Below, in pieces: positions 6,330 through 6,564 of a stretch of DNA of 6,564 nucleotides. The translations under genes and the position numbers were made by a program. The DNA lies in NCBI GenBank assembly GCA_018897875.1, contig JAHIKF010000228.1:1-6564 (forward strand), given 5' to 3'. How positions within the stretch are numbered: position 1 is the first letter of the stretch; each line of letters begins with the position of its first letter. This DNA is from Pseudomonadota bacterium (GTDB lineage: Bacteria > Desulfobacterota > Desulfobaccia > Desulfobaccales > 0-14-0-80-60-11). The notes under the pieces were generated by a model that did not search any database, was not told the origin of the DNA, and saw only the letters and a program-made list of their open reading frames with translations.

Positions 6330-6390
6330 ACCGGCTACCGGTTTGGGAAAGTCGGGGAATTTTCGATTCCTTTGTAAGAATTTTTCTTAC
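6330..6390. repeat. Cluster of three short perfect stem-loops
   Basis: Three perfect stems occur within 61 bases: ACCGG-CTA-CCGGT (6330-6342), GGAAT-TTTCG-ATTCC (6356-6370) and GTAAGAA-TTT-TTCTTAC (6374-6390). The last two are separated by only three bases. None is followed by a clear T-run, so they are not typical intrinsic terminators. Function is unknown. Confidence 0.4.
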
Positions 6391-6499
6391 TCGGACCCCT
6401 TTCCCTTGATAACCAGAATTTAATAGCATCGAACATGCCAAACTCTGGCTTCGGCACTGCCGCATAAAGTAGTGGAATAACGCCGTCTTGAGTCGGACG

Positions 6500-6513
6500 C
6501 CCCGGTCTCGGGG
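6500..6513. repeat. Short GC-rich hairpin
   Basis: CCCCG-GTCT-CGGGG forms a perfect five-base-pair stem with a four-base loop. No T-run follows on either strand, so a terminator role is not supported. Confidence 0.3.
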
Positions 6514-6543
6514 TCACAGTAGGTCAAAAGGAGTGTCAGAGAA

Positions 6544-6560
6544 TTTTACAGCCTGTAAAA
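6544..6560. promoter_or_regulatory. Perfect 8-1-8 palindrome at the right edge, possible operator
   Basis: TTTTACAG-C-CTGTAAAA is a perfect inverted repeat with a single central base, the geometry of many dimeric repressor sites. No neighbouring gene is visible because the window ends four bases later, and I cannot name a regulator family from it. Confidence 0.35.
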
Positions 6561-6564
6561 GCCC

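Larger units (their letters stand above)
6130..6564. other. Intergenic stretch without a supported gene
   Basis: About 435 bases separate the repeat element from the right edge. Several short overlapping reading frames on both strands (60-70 residues) are open here, but none has a recognisable domain or a convincing start, and they contradict one another. The stretch contains several short perfect stem-loops and one 17-bp palindrome, listed separately. It could be a degraded or dispersed repeat, or a structured RNA; nothing recognisable identifies it. No tRNA or rRNA signature was seen. Confidence 0.5.

Noticed and set aside
6335..6517. Minus-strand open frame of 60 codons in the intergenic region
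   Set aside because: No domain, no clear ribosome-binding site and several competing frames over the same bases; kept only as part of the unassigned region.

Overview
The window is mostly one compact minus-strand operon of seven genes, read from right to left. It starts near position 5859, and the last gene runs off the left edge. Upstream of it lie about 700 bases of noncoding, repeat-containing DNA. The coding part is GC-rich. The combination of a four-subunit archaeal-type 2-oxoacid:ferredoxin oxidoreductase with NuoE/NuoF-type subunits and a short 2Fe-2S/4Fe-4S protein suggests a strict anaerobe. My best guess is a Desulfobacterota (former Deltaproteobacteria) lineage such as a sulfate reducer or syntroph, but this is inferred from gene style and not from a marker gene.

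Layout in order of transcription: porC (gamma, 5859-5302), porD (delta, 2x[4Fe-4S], GTG start, 5305-5015), porA (alpha, 5015-3831), porB (beta, TPP and [4Fe-4S], 3831-2836), a NuoE-like thioredoxin-fold 2Fe-2S protein (2836-2384), a long NuoF-like flavoprotein with extra N- and C-terminal Fe-S domains (2365-512), and the N-terminal 168 residues of a 2Fe-2S plus 4Fe-4S protein (506-1, incomplete). Four junctions overlap by 1 or 4 bases and the other two gaps are 18 and 5 bases, so the set is almost certainly co-transcribed and translationally coupled.

The genes suggest one job. The Por subunits oxidise pyruvate (or reduce acetyl-CoA plus CO2) and pass electrons through the PorD ferredoxin domain. 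The NuoE/NuoF pair carries FMN, an NADH site and the cluster set typical of electron-bifurcating HydBC modules. The third Fe-S protein probably carries electrons to or from NuoF. The operon therefore looks like a pyruvate:ferredoxin oxidoreductase wired to a NAD(H)/ferredoxin exchange module, and this pairing is the most interesting point in the window.

The upstream region (5860-6564) is richer in AT near the operon. It holds a weak candidate promoter overlapping a 14-bp perfect palindrome, a C/G-tract inverted repeat of about 94 bp that looks like a MITE-type intergenic element, several small perfect hairpins, and a 17-bp perfect palindrome at the right edge. I see no convincing gene there.
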